Part shown: in pieces, positions 49,770-61,313 of the stretch
Numbering within the stretch: position 1 is the stretch's first letter
How the letters are laid out: every line of letters begins with the position of its first letter
Source of the DNA: Cycas panzhihuaensis
Lineage: Eukaryota > Cycadophyta
Assembly (NCBI GenBank): GCA_023213395.1
Contig: CM041465.1
Location: 74,593,741-74,657,740 of the forward strand
Length of the DNA: 64,000 bases
Direction: 5' to 3'
Translations under genes and position numbers: made by a program
The notes under the pieces: generated by a model
What the model saw: only the letters and a program-made list of their open reading frames with translations
The model's database searches: none
What the model was told of the DNA's origin: nothing

Positions 49770-50186
49770 AAACCAGTCGAGTTGATTCCTATCTCATGGT
49801 AATGATATGGGCAGCACGATCATAATCTAGCAAGAGGAATAGAAGCAGATCAATGAAACCATTATGATAAAGGGTCACAGGATACAAATAATTAGAATGT
49901 AGTGATACGATATAATAATCACGATTAATAAGCCAGGATATGAATAAAATATCATAATCATGAGCAGGTAAGCACAACCAATGATGTAATAACCACCAAA
50001 GGCCATTAATCATAATGACAAGTGCTACATCACATCATAACCGAATGCAAACATAATTATAAACCTTTAGAGTATTTGGTAATCTATTCCCTTTTAATTT
50101 AAAGAAATCAGTGATTATAGCCTATACAAATCTTTACATTATTCTTTCCTTTTTATCTTTATAATAGTGAATAGCTAGTACTTGCC
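49770..50186. other. Spacer between integrase and third frame of C
   Basis: No domain. A 74-codon minus-strand frame (50013-49789) looks like chance. Confidence 0.45.
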
Positions 50187-51944
50187 ATGGCTGAAGGAGA
50201 TGACTTCCCATATATCAATGTTAATTTCTCAGAAATTGATGATAATAGAATATGAACAAAATGGATGTCTATGTAAATAAATGACTCTGAAAATAAATCC
50301 CTAACAAATACAAGTTTTTCAAAGTATATTATGTTAGGCATTCCTCCTATTGCATTCAATTTTTTTAACTATGGTAACTTCCTTGGTAGCTACACAACTC
50401 TCCATCCTATACCATGGTACAAAGGCAATTACATAGCTTATAGGATTATCTGATAAAGGATAGGAGATTCCTAAGGACAAGTAAATATAAAGGAAAGAAG
50501 TGACAAAGAAAATTGGAGCTAGTGTAGATGATGCCTCCAGTTTGGGGATTAATATTTCTGGCATCTACTCTATAAAATGTCGATGGAATGCCCATTTTTT
50601 ATTCACAAGAGTTATCTTAAGCCAAAAAGCCTATTTCTACCTACTAACCTATGTTTGATGTTGTTGCATGTAGCAAAGGGAATTCAATTTAATTGAGTAA
50701 TATTTATCTCAAAGAGACTCCAGAAAAATCTAGAGAATGTTAAAAATATAGAGTTGTCTATCATGTTATTCCATCTAACATTGTTATAGGGTCTTTTATT
50801 CCTATAATGACTAAATATACAATTACCTACCCTAGATAATAATCAAAGTCCCTAAGCTAAGTGGACTAAGATTTTTGGTAAGAATAATTCTTAAGATCAG
50901 ATATTGCTTCAAACATAGAATCAAGTGAAAAACAAGTTACTTATCTAATGGCAGAAGGCAAATCATACATAATCTCCTAGGATAGTAAGTATAGAAGGAT
51001 GAGAAGAACTACGAGAAGAGGTGTCCTCATAGGCCAAAGATGAACAAGATAAAGAAAAAGAAGAGAAGGTAAAAGGAAAAGAAAAGGAGAAAATTAAAGC
51101 AAGAAAATAGAAGATGGAACATGATTTGTTAGTCATTATAGAAGAACAATAGTCACAACCTATACCAGTGTAGGGAGAGGCCGTAGAGTCAAAGCATAAC
51201 CAATAATAGTGTAGAAAATTGATTGTAGAAGAGCAATGGTGAGAAATTTTAGAATATATTAATCAATAACCTATAGAATTTGAGCTTTGCATGGATGGAT
51301 AGATATTAGAAGAATGATTAGACCCTATGGAATGTAATCCTCAGGACATTTCACAATGGAGAATGTCCTTCTTAGGGAGAGTGACTAAGTAGCTAGTAGT
51401 CGAATTGGAATAACATTCATGGAGGATACCACTAAATATGCAAAGGATTGCTAGATTAGAAGAAAAACTATATGTTATAGGAAGTAAATTGGAATTTTTA
51501 AAGAAATTCATTATCGATTGGGTAGATGATGTAAATGAGATAACCCCTCAACTTAAAAAATTCAAAGAATAATTTTCTAAACAAATTCCCATAGATTTAT
51601 AAGATGTAATCTATAAATTAGGTGCCTAGATATTGAAAAGCAATGAAGAATCTAAACATTGTAGTTAAGTTTGGAGATGGATTTATGCATATAAATATGA
51701 ATCGTATACCCTTCATAATATAAATCAAGAATTGTATGTGCATATAGCTCAACTTTAGGCTAGTGATTCACCTAATATGAGATATCTCGATGCACTTTGT
51801 AATGTCCTATTGTTATGTGACTATATCAAATCTAAAGGGTTGTCACTTCCTCCTATGATCATATGGCCAAGTCCTTTGTATATTAAAAGAGAAGTGGCCA
51901 AACTAAAGGAAGATAAGAATAATGTATGTGAGAATATTGGGTAG
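50187..51944 (+). pseudogene. Third reading frame of element C, function unknown
   Basis: An ATG in good context (GCCATGG) at 50187 starts 'MAEGDDFPYINVNFSEIDDN'. The same frame is still coding-like at its end (51758-51941, 'RYLDALCNVLLLCDYIKSKG' and 'VAKLKEDKNNVCENIG'), stopping at 51944. The span is about 585 codons with many internal stops. The middle is Lys/Glu-rich (51040-51120), and 'ARLEEKLYVIGSKLEFLKKF' is helical. I see no signal peptide, membrane segment or known family. Position matches the extra ORF some plant Ty3/gypsy elements have between integrase and 3' LTR. An envelope role is not supported. Confidence 0.55.
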
Positions 51945-52042
51945 GACTCTCATCATTCTTGATTTCAAATTTTGTAGAGGCAAGGGTTGAAAAAGAGGAA
52001 ATTTTTAAAATTTTATTTGAGTGAGAACACTGGTTAATTTTG

Positions 52043-52056
52043 TAAGTGGGGAGATA
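52043..52056 (+). other. Polypurine tract of element C
   Basis: TAAGTGGGGAGATA precedes the 3' LTR start TGTGTAGG at 52057. Confidence 0.75.
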
Positions 52057-52737
52057 TGTGTAGGATAAAAAAAAATGTAGAAAAATATAGTTTTGGGTTG
52101 AAATCAAACTATGACCAAGCACAACTAGGTATAATTGAGTGCAACCAGGTAGAATTTAAAGTATAACCAAGTGTGACTAGAGCATAAAAGGCATGACTAG
52201 ATCGTAAAAGGTACAATTAGACTACAAAAGGTATGATTAGATAGCAAAAGGTGTAATCAAATCACAAAGGATATAACTAAATTGTATGACCAATCATAAA
52301 AGCTTAAGACCAAATCATAAAGATTGCTACCAGATCATGAAGATAGTGTGACAGATCACAAAGTCTCAACTGAAACTGCAATTAAAATTCTAATTAAGAG
52401 ATTTATTCTTATGTAATAGTTAAAATTAGTTGAAATAACTAAAGTCGTTAATGTAACGAATGATAGTATGATTGTATAAGTCTAATTGATGTCATGGGAA
52501 AAGACATATAGAGAGAGAGAGATTTTGTTTTATTTCTTATAATTTTCCATAAATGGCTTGAGCCATAATTGTATAGATCGGGTTGTATTATTAGGCATAT
52601 GTTTGGTTGTCAGAGGACCAAACATAGGGCCCTTTATTGTTGTTAATAAAGAATTGGTTTGCATTCCTATTGCCTTAACTTATGCCTGCATATTAGAGTT
52701 TATTTTAAATTAATGAAAGGTATGCTAAAGCCACACA
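52057..52737 (+). repeat. 3' LTR of element C
   Basis: 681 bp, uninterrupted. Starts TGTGTAGGATAAAA and ends GCCACACA, followed by the AATAT duplication. It shows the empty site of insertion A as a GA-repeat stretch near 52510-52520. Confidence 0.9.
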
Positions 52738-52742
52738 AATAT

Positions 52743-53078
52743 GCTTCATTGGTATGAAGAGGCTACAAGGTCGGTGAGAGAGAGTCTAGAGGATTTGATC
52801 CTAGAGCCATAGATGAAGGTCCTATTTTTAGATTTGTTATTACCTTTGAGTATAGTGGGTTTAGTCGTACTTTCAGTCACCATTTTCTATTCTTGCAGCT
52901 GACTACTTGAACACATTATAACATATATTCATGATGACCTTTCTCCTCACAAAGCTCTATGGACAAATCCTTAACTTGTGTTTGACTTTGATGAAGATCT
53001 TCCTCTAATCTACTAATTTATTGCACATGTACAATGTCTTGGGTATACATTTCTTGATTTTTTGTTTTTAATTGATTA
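52743..53078. other. Flanking sequence between elements C and B
   Basis: About 340 bp of AT-rich DNA between the two insertions. No gene or repeat recognised; it is part of the older host or transposon sequence into which both jumped. Confidence 0.5.
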
Positions 53079-53083
53079 CATTC

Positions 53084-55586
53084 TGGACGCGCTACTACGG
53101 GATAACCTTTGGCCCGATAGGCGCGGGGAGATGGTGACAAAGCGGTAGGAAGTGGAACCTAAGGCAAGGAGCAACTACCACTGAGGCGCCGTCTTGTGGG
53201 GCCTTGAGTTCGGGATCCGCAATGGAGTATGGCTACTCTTGGGTGACCCTTCACCACCTTGAGCGAAGAGGCGAAGATCGTGGGGCGAACCCGGGTCGAC
53301 AGGAGTAGGCCCCTCCACCCTTGGGTGGCGGAAGGGAGAGAGAAAGAACCTAACAAGGATAGGCCAAGAACAATCCTCATGATCTAACCGGGTATACTGA
53401 CGATCACGGGAAGCAAGGCGCTCAGCTAGGGAAGAGGGAGGAAGGGTAAGAGAGAAAAGACTCCTACAACCTTTCCTACGAATAACAAAAGTACATGCAA
53501 CAAGGCAAACAAATCGTAAACCAATACAAAAAAGGCAATTTTCCCTTTTAATCTTTCGATGTTCTAATTACTAGGAAAGGAATAAAAGGTAAAAAAGCAA
53601 GGGGTGCGAAGGGGAACAAAGCGTGCACCTGGGCCGAAGGCGTGAGAGATGGCGTAGCCTTCCGGAGGAGCACCCAACCACTCATGGTGTCTGGGATGTG
53701 AAATGTAGCGGCGGCGAGCAGGGCTTCCTTACCTTCCCGGGAAAAATAAATGCGATCAAGAAGGAAGGAAAAGCTAACTAGCAAATGAGATAGCATAAAA
53801 TATGACACATGCAAGGGACGCTTCTGGGGTGGAAGGGGCAGCAGCAGCGTTCTCCGGCGTCCAGTACTGTAAGCAACAAAGGTCTCCCTCTGGGGGAGAC
53901 ACCTATATGCAACACAAAGATCTAGCAATATATGTCTAACAACATAAACGAGAGTCTAAATGTACATGCATCGATGTTAATCCAATAAGGAAAATACCAA
54001 AGAAGAACGATCCAAATGAAAGGAAACAACAAGGTAAGCCTCGGGTGGCCTCACCGCCCGAATGGTGCCCAAACCTCTCCCCAAGAGCCACGGGCGTGAG
54101 GAGAAAGTCAAGACTCAAGGCCGGAAAAGCAGTGCAAGAAGGGGCAAGAAAGACCCAAAGACACCCACGGGAACCGGATGCTACGGGGAGCAAACCGCAG
54201 GGAGCAAAGTGGAGCAAGAACCCGCGGTTGGGGCCTATGGATGGCACCCAAACTGAATAAAGGGTCCCAAGTCGGTACGCAACTTGTGGCAGTATTTGGT
54301 TTGGGCAACCAAGGAGCCTTGAACCCTTGTTTGCAAGCCAAGAGTAGCAGGCGAGAGGGAGGCTTTGGAGGGCTTTGAGCCGCTTAGGGAGCGTGGAAGG
54401 TGGTGCGAATCCACCCGGCTCATCCAAAGCCTATGCAACCCCTCAACGCCTTGGGCTTGACAAACGCAGTAAGCAGAGGGAGAGTGGTACACAGTCCTCA
54501 AGAGGGAGGAAAACCAACTCAAGCAACAAATGAAAACAAATAAGTCAAGTGTAGATATCACCAAAACAAATACAAAGTGAAGAGTACTGAAAGGGAGGCA
54601 AGGGATTTGCCCAAAAGGCGTGAAGAAGGGCTGGAACAAGCAGATCTGGAGTAGAAGCGGGCTAGGGGCCTGCTATGGAGGAGCAGGAAACACACCGCAA
54701 GCGGGAGCTCGTGGATGCTGGTGAAAGCAGTGGAAGCAGCTTCAAAGGAGCCCTCTCAGGCGTTTGAGGGCCGAGAATGTCTCAGCCAAGCCAAAGGAGA
54801 GTGCGTCAGATGAAGAGTGCAGTTGTGCTAAAAACTTGAGAGAGAAGGAGAAAGCGGAGAGTGTTCCTCTTGAGAGTAAATCCAAAAGTGAGCAAAAGAT
54901 CCAAAGAGACCTCCAAAGCAGGCCAAAAGATGTTTAAGTACTAAAGCAAAACCCTAAAATGCCGAATAGGGCACTGGGAGGGAGAAATGCGAACCACGTG
55001 GCGGTTTCGCAATAAATGCGAAATTGCCACGCGGATTTTAAAAACAAATAGAGGCAGTCGTCTGAAACTTTAGCGATGCGAATATTCCAGTGATGCAGTG
55101 AAAATTCCGGCTGATCACAAGATCACGGCTGCATGAAGATTACGGCAGATGCACCAGAGACACAAATGGGGCCCACCAACGGTCCCAGCCGGGGCAAGCG
55201 CCGAAAAGGCTAAAGGACAACTAAAACACCCACCGGAGCAAACAAGCCAAGAAACGGCCTACGGAGCGTAAATGGGACCCCAAATGAGGTGGCAAGCTAA
55301 CCAAGCGGCGATGAGACATCACACGGGTGGAGGTGGCGCAAACCCGTGGATCCAGGAGAGAGGAGGCGGATGGGGAAATGTCACGGTCACCAGGTGCCAC
55401 ACTCGCTAAGTGTGCCCGCTATAGTCGTCATAGGCTAAACATAGGTGTGGGACGACGACCAGGGCGCCCACAAAGTCATACGCATGCAAACATGTAAGGC
55501 ATAATCAAGACATAAAAGTGATGATAATGCTAGTGACATACCGCACTTACGAGTCGGTGATTAGTATCCATTCCGGGGCCGGAAAC
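53084..55586 (-). repeat. 3' LTR of element B
   Basis: Starts TGGACGCGCTACTACGG. Matches 61314-63825 almost exactly in AT-rich blocks (for example 53461-53560) but differs by small indels in GC-rich spots. A perfect stem TTTCGCA-ATAAA-TGCGAAA lies at 55005-55023 and a telo-box-like AAACCCTAAA at 54949-54958. The right boundary is blurred by indels. Confidence 0.88.
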
Positions 55587-55929
55587 CGCCTTATGGCGTG
55601 AGCCTCGCCAGCTCGGGCGATGCGATGGCGAATCTTGGCAACACTTGTCGAGAGCACATGTGTATATAGATATATCAATCAAGATCGGATCGGTGGCAAG
55701 GGGTCTTGGGCGGTGTCGTGGCGGGCGTGGATCTGGCGGTGGAGACAACATAGGGGCATGAGCCACACAAACCGTGGGAGAAAGGAGGCAGGCGCCCCAC
55801 CACAATGAATGCAAAGGAGCATGCAGGACCACATGGGGAACAAATGGTGGGTACCATAGTTTTACCTCGTTAGCAACCCGATTCGGAGGTGCGGCGGATC
55901 ATGACGGAGGCGATAACGGCACGAGGCTT
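55587..55929 (-). other. 3' untranslated segment of element B
   Basis: Corresponds to A 17073-17520. The polypurine tract is damaged here. No gene. Confidence 0.5.
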
Positions 55930-56400
55930 GGGCGGCAGGAAGGCCAAGCAAGACTCGGGGACGGTCGGCCGAGGCGAGCAGTGGCGCTCAAGGATGAGGC
56001 GAACAAGGCTATCTGCCTCGGCTGAGAGCCCGAGGGATATCTTGGATATCAACGAGAAAGCGGGCGGGGAGGGATCTGGCGGCGAAGCAAGAGTCCTCAA
56101 GTGAGGGCATCGCACCTTGAACTGGGTGAGATGAGACACCACAACTTGAGAGTCGCAGAGCAAAACAATGGGTCCGCGATGGAAGCGAAGGGCATCGGTA
56201 AGGGCTTGATGACACTTGTATACTTGGCTTCATTGTTGGTAGCCTCAGGAGGAAGATCGAGGCGGAGGAGATCATAACCCGGAAGGGTGCGGAGAATCCA
56301 CGGTGAAGGTTCAGGGTTACCGCGCTTGGTCGGTAAAGATGTAGACGGACATAGGTGACACAAAATCCAAGCGGATGATCGTGATGAAGGCAACACTTAG
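55930..56400 (-). pseudogene. Second RNase H of element B
   Basis: Recognisable in three frames on the minus strand: 'PPEATNNEAKYTSVI' (catalytic Glu), 'LCDSQVVVSHLTQFKVRCPH' (Asp) and 'ALSRGR'-type sequence near the end. The first Asp loop (D-G-G-S-R-G in A) is damaged by a deletion. At the site of A's in-frame TGA, B has CGA. Retention of this domain in an element that lost RT and its own RNase H is notable. Confidence 0.75.
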
Positions 56401-56453
56401 AAAGCAGACAACGGTGGTAGTCAAGGGTAGGAGGACCTAGCAATGAGGTAACC

Positions 56454-56460
56454 CAGGAGC
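56454..56460. other. Deletion junction where the antisense cargo is absent
   Basis: ACCCAGG, matching A near 18013, is joined directly to AGCGGGGC, matching A near 20929, the last codons of the antisense frame. About 2.9 kb present in A is absent. Confidence 0.75.
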
Positions 56461-57030
56461 GGGGCCATAGCAGATGAACATGGATGGATAGTTTGGCAGA
56501 GGAAAGCACGGGCCTGTGGGGTCATATATAGGACCATATGATTGTACCCCTCGAGGACACCGGCTTCCTGGGATGTATGATGACATGATTTTGATGTGTA
56601 TATATGCATGGGGTGAGTGTTATGTTGTGTAGTAGGTGATTCCTGTTATGAACATTTTATTGTATGATGCACACGTTTCCTTCCATGTATAACCACACAC
56701 CTAAGGGCACACACACACGCAAGTGAGCGGACGACATGGAGGTGTGAGGTTAGGAAGCTGGCGGCATACATGTCTGTGAGGAGAGCATAACGGATATGCG
56801 AAGGAAACGCCAGACAGAAAGAGGGGCAACACGCCAAGCTGCCCTCCGGTTGGGAGATGCCCAGCGAGAGGACCAAGGTTCCCGAGAGGATACGGAACGC
56901 GGTTCCGCTGACGAACCAGAGAGACAAAGCGGGTCCATCTTAAATAGCCATTCTACACGCCACGGGAAGAATGGGGACAACCTAAGATGGTAGTTTAGGC
57001 TCGTTTGAGCAGGCGAGGGATCGAGAAGGG
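56461..57030. other. Spacer related to A 20930-21606
   Basis: Matches the region between the antisense cargo and integrase in A, including 'GGGTCATATATAGGACCATA'-type sequence. No gene. Confidence 0.6.
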
Positions 57031-57190
57031 TCAAGCGAAAACTTTAAGGAACATCCATTAACTTGGCTTTCCCAAATTCGAGCCCTCCGTGGTGGCTATC
57101 CTATAGGCACCATTATCGAGAGATTCGATAATGACAAAAGGACCACCCAGGGGTTGGAATTTGGTCAACGGTCATGGAGATATTCGAGTC
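57031..57190 (-). pseudogene. Integrase C-terminal remnant of element B
   Basis: Minus-strand reading includes 'GPFVIIESLDNGAYRIAT', the GPF/Y segment, equivalent to A 21765-21610. The rest of integrase is deleted; the junction to the start of the RT region lies at about 57187-57205 around a short GAGC/AGCTT-like similarity. Confidence 0.75.
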
Positions 57191-57199
57191 GGTCGAAGC

Positions 57200-58120
57200 T
57201 TTTCTACGTCCATCTTGAGGGTGGAAGAAAGCTTCGGGTGAAGGGGACGTAGCTTCTGGAGCACGGGGTGGGGGGCAGGAAGGGTGGTGAGGTTATGAGT
57301 GACAATCGAGGAGTCGATTCCCTTCATGTCAGCATAATCCCACGCGAAAATGTCTCAAATTCACGGAATGAAGGGAATATTCCCTAATCTCATCATCAGA
57401 GCATTCCCCCCCAACCCTAATGACCTTGCCCGGGGAAAGACTACGTCTTGAATTCCCCATGCACTTGGCATCGCCCTCCTCAAAGTGAAGAGGGGCAAGA
57501 TCAACGGGAGGAGAAGGAATAGAGAGGGATCGGATCGGCGTGGATCCGATCGCAAGGATCTTCCGGACCGAGCCGGGTGGTGACTGTAAGGTAGATTAGG
57601 TGCAAGGCCCGCTAGGTGCTCCAGTAGGGCTTCATCATCCTCGAAATAGTCCACTCCATGGATGACCCTATTTCGAGTAGAAGAAGCGCTAGAAGGGAAA
57701 GGAGCAGCGGATCGGGCGATCATTGGATCGCTCAACTCCTTCATGGAATCAAGGAAAACCAGAAGAGGCTCCTCGAGAGGAGCGAAAGGCAATTCCTCAA
57801 AACCATCACTGCGAGGGTAATGAAAAGACGAATCGACGGCAAGTGTCAAGACGAGCGATGGTGTGTGACACGCACGAGGGGCTAGTCTCACCAACGAGAG
57901 AGGTTCCAAACGAGGGTCTAGAGCGAGGCAGTACGCCTATTGGCGCGAAGGAAAGAAATGGGGTGGAGACAACCCTCGTTTGTCAAGCGATTCATCATCA
58001 CGAACGAAGCAAGGTACCCATAACTCCACGCCAATAGGGGCAAAGCGTGCGAGACTAGGAAGGGAAGATGTGGGATCTTCTTACGATTGGGTATACCAAT
58101 TGAACAAGCCGAGGCGTGAG
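57200..58120 (-). pseudogene. RT start and protease-RT linker of element B
   Basis: 57909-57361 is open in one frame and includes 'DDEALLEHLAGLAPNLPYSH', matching the A linker. 57200-57360 matches the first part of the A RT region. No catalytic RT motif remains. Confidence 0.65.
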
Positions 58121-58149
58121 TGGGTGAACCTTGGTTTGCCGAATTGGCA

Positions 58150-58560
58150 TAACGAGTTTGTTTGGAAAAAGGCGTTCACGGGAACCACTCTCATTCGTCC
58201 GTCATGGACGAATTTAAAGCCGCCCCAAAGGGTGAACACACGGCTCCCATTTGGTCGAGCCATGGGCGACCTGGAAGGAGGTTGTAATCCACGCCAACGC
58301 CGAGGACTACAACATCGGCAGCCAGGTTTTGCCCCAAGGGTGAGCGGAATCGCGGCTGATCCGAGAGGGGTCTTCGCCATCGCATACCCTTGGCATCGCC
58401 AGAACGGTTCTATATGAGATACCAAGCTCTTGCATAACACGCAAGGGCATGGCATTGTGTAAGAGCCGCTGTCAGCTTCTTCTGAGGGTACAATCAGCGA
58501 GTCGATCGTGATGGTGAATGGGAAGTTCCACCGACGTTCCGTTCACCGGGAGGAAGATCC
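58150..58560 (-). pseudogene. Retropepsin of element B
   Basis: 58385-58191 contains 'ADVVVLGVGVDYNLLPGRPW', the D-x-L-L-G-R-P-W signature with one change. The active-site region upstream is disrupted by indels. Aligns with A 25504-25180. Confidence 0.75.
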
Positions 58561-58899
58561 TTAGGATCGAAGGAAATAGTGGGTCCGCCACCGGGCGACG
58601 CCCAAAGCGTGATGCACATCTCCGATCCTAAAGCTTCCAGAGGAGGGCCCGCTGCTCGGGACAACTCCTCGAACGTCCATCAAGGACATTCTGCGCAATG
58701 CCGTATGGAGCTCGTCCACGACGGAGAAGGGTTTACCCTTCCTGGTTGGGTAAGTGCCCTTCGAAAGTCGTAACGACCCGCACATGTGAATAGCCTTGGG
58801 GAAAAGAGGGATTTTGAGGAAGGGTCTCGGAAGGGGATCGGAAGGAGCGGAAGAACCGGCAGCCCCGCCGCCTTCTTAGCGCTTGAGATCGCGTAGGGC

Positions 58900-61080
58900 G
58901 AAAGTCGAGTTGCTTCATAAACCGAATCACCTTCTTCCCTATTCCGGTCGTGAAGGCGACGAGTACGGCTAGGAGAACGAGAAGAGGAGGAAGAGTTCTG
59001 GGCACCCTTCCCTTTGTCGCGGGAAGGGCGGGAATCAGGTGATCTTCCTGCTACAGTTGTTCTTGGTTTGGGGTTGCGATCACGTTCCCCATGTTTGGGA
59101 ACGGATCCTTGTGAACAAAGTTGGTCTAGATTAGGCCTTGAGGCCCGTTTGGGAGAGGAATCGCGTCGAGGGGCATCCTTTGGATGCTGGGCCCTACAAC
59201 GAATCGTCATGGAAGCAATCCCCATGAATGGAACACCACTTCTTCTCAAGCGGGGGTCGGACCTTCTCGCTTGGGAGGACTGGGCGTTCCCATTCCTGGG
59301 AAGAGGAGCTTGGGTAGTTTGTTGGACTTGTTTGTTTGAAGTAGGAGACGAAGGACCTTGAAGCTTGAGCTCCTTCATCGTGCCGAACGAGCGATATAGG
59401 TGAGGGGATCTAAGGTCCTCTGTGAGGATGAGAGGAAGACCGGCCTACCGAGAAGGTTTAGTGTCTTTGGTAGGGGTGGTGCCTCACGGCTGTGAGGGCT
59501 TAAGAGGTTTCGAGACCACTTGGATCTCAATAGCCTCCAACGCCAAGCACTTGGCGATCGCGGAATCACACGTGGTCGCCCCATCTTGAGGACTTCCACG
59601 TGGACTTCGGACGAGTGCATTGACAACAGTCCCGCTCCTCCTGCAAAGTCGCCTTGGTGGAGTGAAGGCATCGTGGAATTGCCGCACAAAGTCACGATTC
59701 ATCTCATCGTGACCTTGTTTGAGCGAGAGAAGGGATTTCATCCCGCTCTCGAATGGGCGAGCTACATCAAAGTAATTGATGAACTCGCCCACCAATCTTT
59801 GGAATGAATAGACTGAGTGGGCAGGGAGACGATAAAACCATTTAAGGGCGTCACCCTGCAAGGATCGAGGAAAGAGTTTCATCAAAATATGGTCGTAAGC
59901 CCAGTAATCGATGCATGCCATAGAGAAACTACGGACATGCTCACGGGTCTCTTGACGAAGTCCCATCGAATCTAGGAACCGGGAGGATGAGGCGGCAAGT
60001 TGGTTCGCAACGCCTCAACCGAGAGGGGTTGACCTAAAGTCCACGAAGGGGCGCGCCCTTGCCTGAACCGTAGGATCAACGAACGTCGAAGTAGGTGGCG
60101 CAAGGAGGCGGATGGGGTAGGGACACCCATCCTCCTTGAGGAACCACCCTCCGACAAGAGGTGTGGAAAAGGGTGCCTGGAAGGGAGCCGATTCTGCGAA
60201 GGCACAACGGATGGAACCGCATTAGATGGCGACAAGAGGGATGCGAATCGTTACGCCCATACGGCCACACAGGGTGGGGCCATTCCGTATGGGTGTAGCG
60301 GATCCACCCCATAAACAGAAGACGGGCTTCCCTACCCCGCCCCCAAGGTTGAGAAGTATACCGGGGAACGAGAAAGAAGCACCAACGCTACTGGGTTGGA
60401 GGATGCGTGGGAGCAATCCCACCCGATCAAGTACGGAAGGCTAGCAGGCGACTAGGCCTCTAGGAGCGGCATGTGCCGATTAGGGGACGACATTAGTTGG
60501 ATCGGAACGGGTATGCTAACCCCGGTGAGGGACGGACACCGTGAGAAGGCCTTAAGGCATTAGGGCCTTGATAAGGGATGGAAGGTGCCACACGTGCCCC
60601 CATTGCAGAAACGAATGGGGCGACGCAGAGGCACGAAAGGGTTTGTTGTCACGGAAAGGCGACGAGGATGAAGCGTGAGGGGAAGAGCAGAGGAGGAAGA
60701 GGCTCCCCACGCAGACACCCTCAAGCCATTCGGGACGTGGTTGAGAGCATGCTGCACGGCATCCGTCAAGAGCCTCAAGCACGTCAACAGAGGAGTCCCC
60801 ACATACCCATAAGAGGTGATCGGGACCTCGAACAAGGCATGTCCATCTCAAGGTTCCTCATAAAATCACCCATCGCGTGGCAATCCTCGGGAGGAACCGG
60901 ATCCCTCTGGCGTGGGTAGAAGGATGGGGAGCACAAGAAAGGTGTTGATCGATCGGGTAGTAAAGGAGTCGCCACCCTCTTGGGTGGACTCGAATGATGT
61001 AAGGAAGAGCTTGGGTTTCCATAGCAAGTGGATAGGTCCATCCAAGAGTACCCTTCCATAGTCGAATCGGGTCCGACGAG
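58900..61080 (-). pseudogene. gag of element B
   Basis: The best-preserved capsid of the family lies at 59966-59484: 'HVRSFSMACIDYWAYDHILM', 'GDALKWFYRLPAHSVYSFQR', 'FINYFDVARPFESGMKSLL' and 'GHDEMNRDFVRQFHDAF', which are the W-F-x-x-L-P and R-F/Q-F motifs of Ty3/gypsy gag. N-terminal Pro/Ser-rich parts are scattered over several frames at 61059-60552. The zinc-knuckle region near 59250-59200 is broken. Gag is kept while pol is lost. Confidence 0.82.
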
Positions 61081-61291
61081 GCAAGAAGGCTATACGGGGT
61101 CTTCTAACAAAGGGGTAGACCGCCAAACGGCGAGAGAAACAGGCGATGCAAGGTCGGCCGACGATGTCGGGAAAAGAGAAGGAACCAGATAACACGCTGC
61201 TGGGGGGCGCCCAACGTGGAGGTCAAGATGTATAGAAAGGATCACACAGAGTAGCGAAACCAACCGAAGAGAGCGAGACTAGCTCCTTACC

Positions 61292-61313
61292 GGTCCCAAA
61301 GATGGTCGCCCGG
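61292..61313 (-). other. Primer binding site of element B
   Basis: On the minus strand GGGCGACCATCTTTGGGACC adjoins the 5' LTR. It resembles the A site with small changes typical of the indel-type differences in this copy. Confidence 0.65.

Noticed and set aside
50187-51944. Envelope gene in element C
   Set aside because: No signal peptide, transmembrane segment or Cys pattern could be seen; kept as unknown third frame.
53936-54427. 163-codon minus-strand frame in the B LTR
   Set aside because: Within the LTR, different in the second LTR because of indels, and without a recognisable domain.
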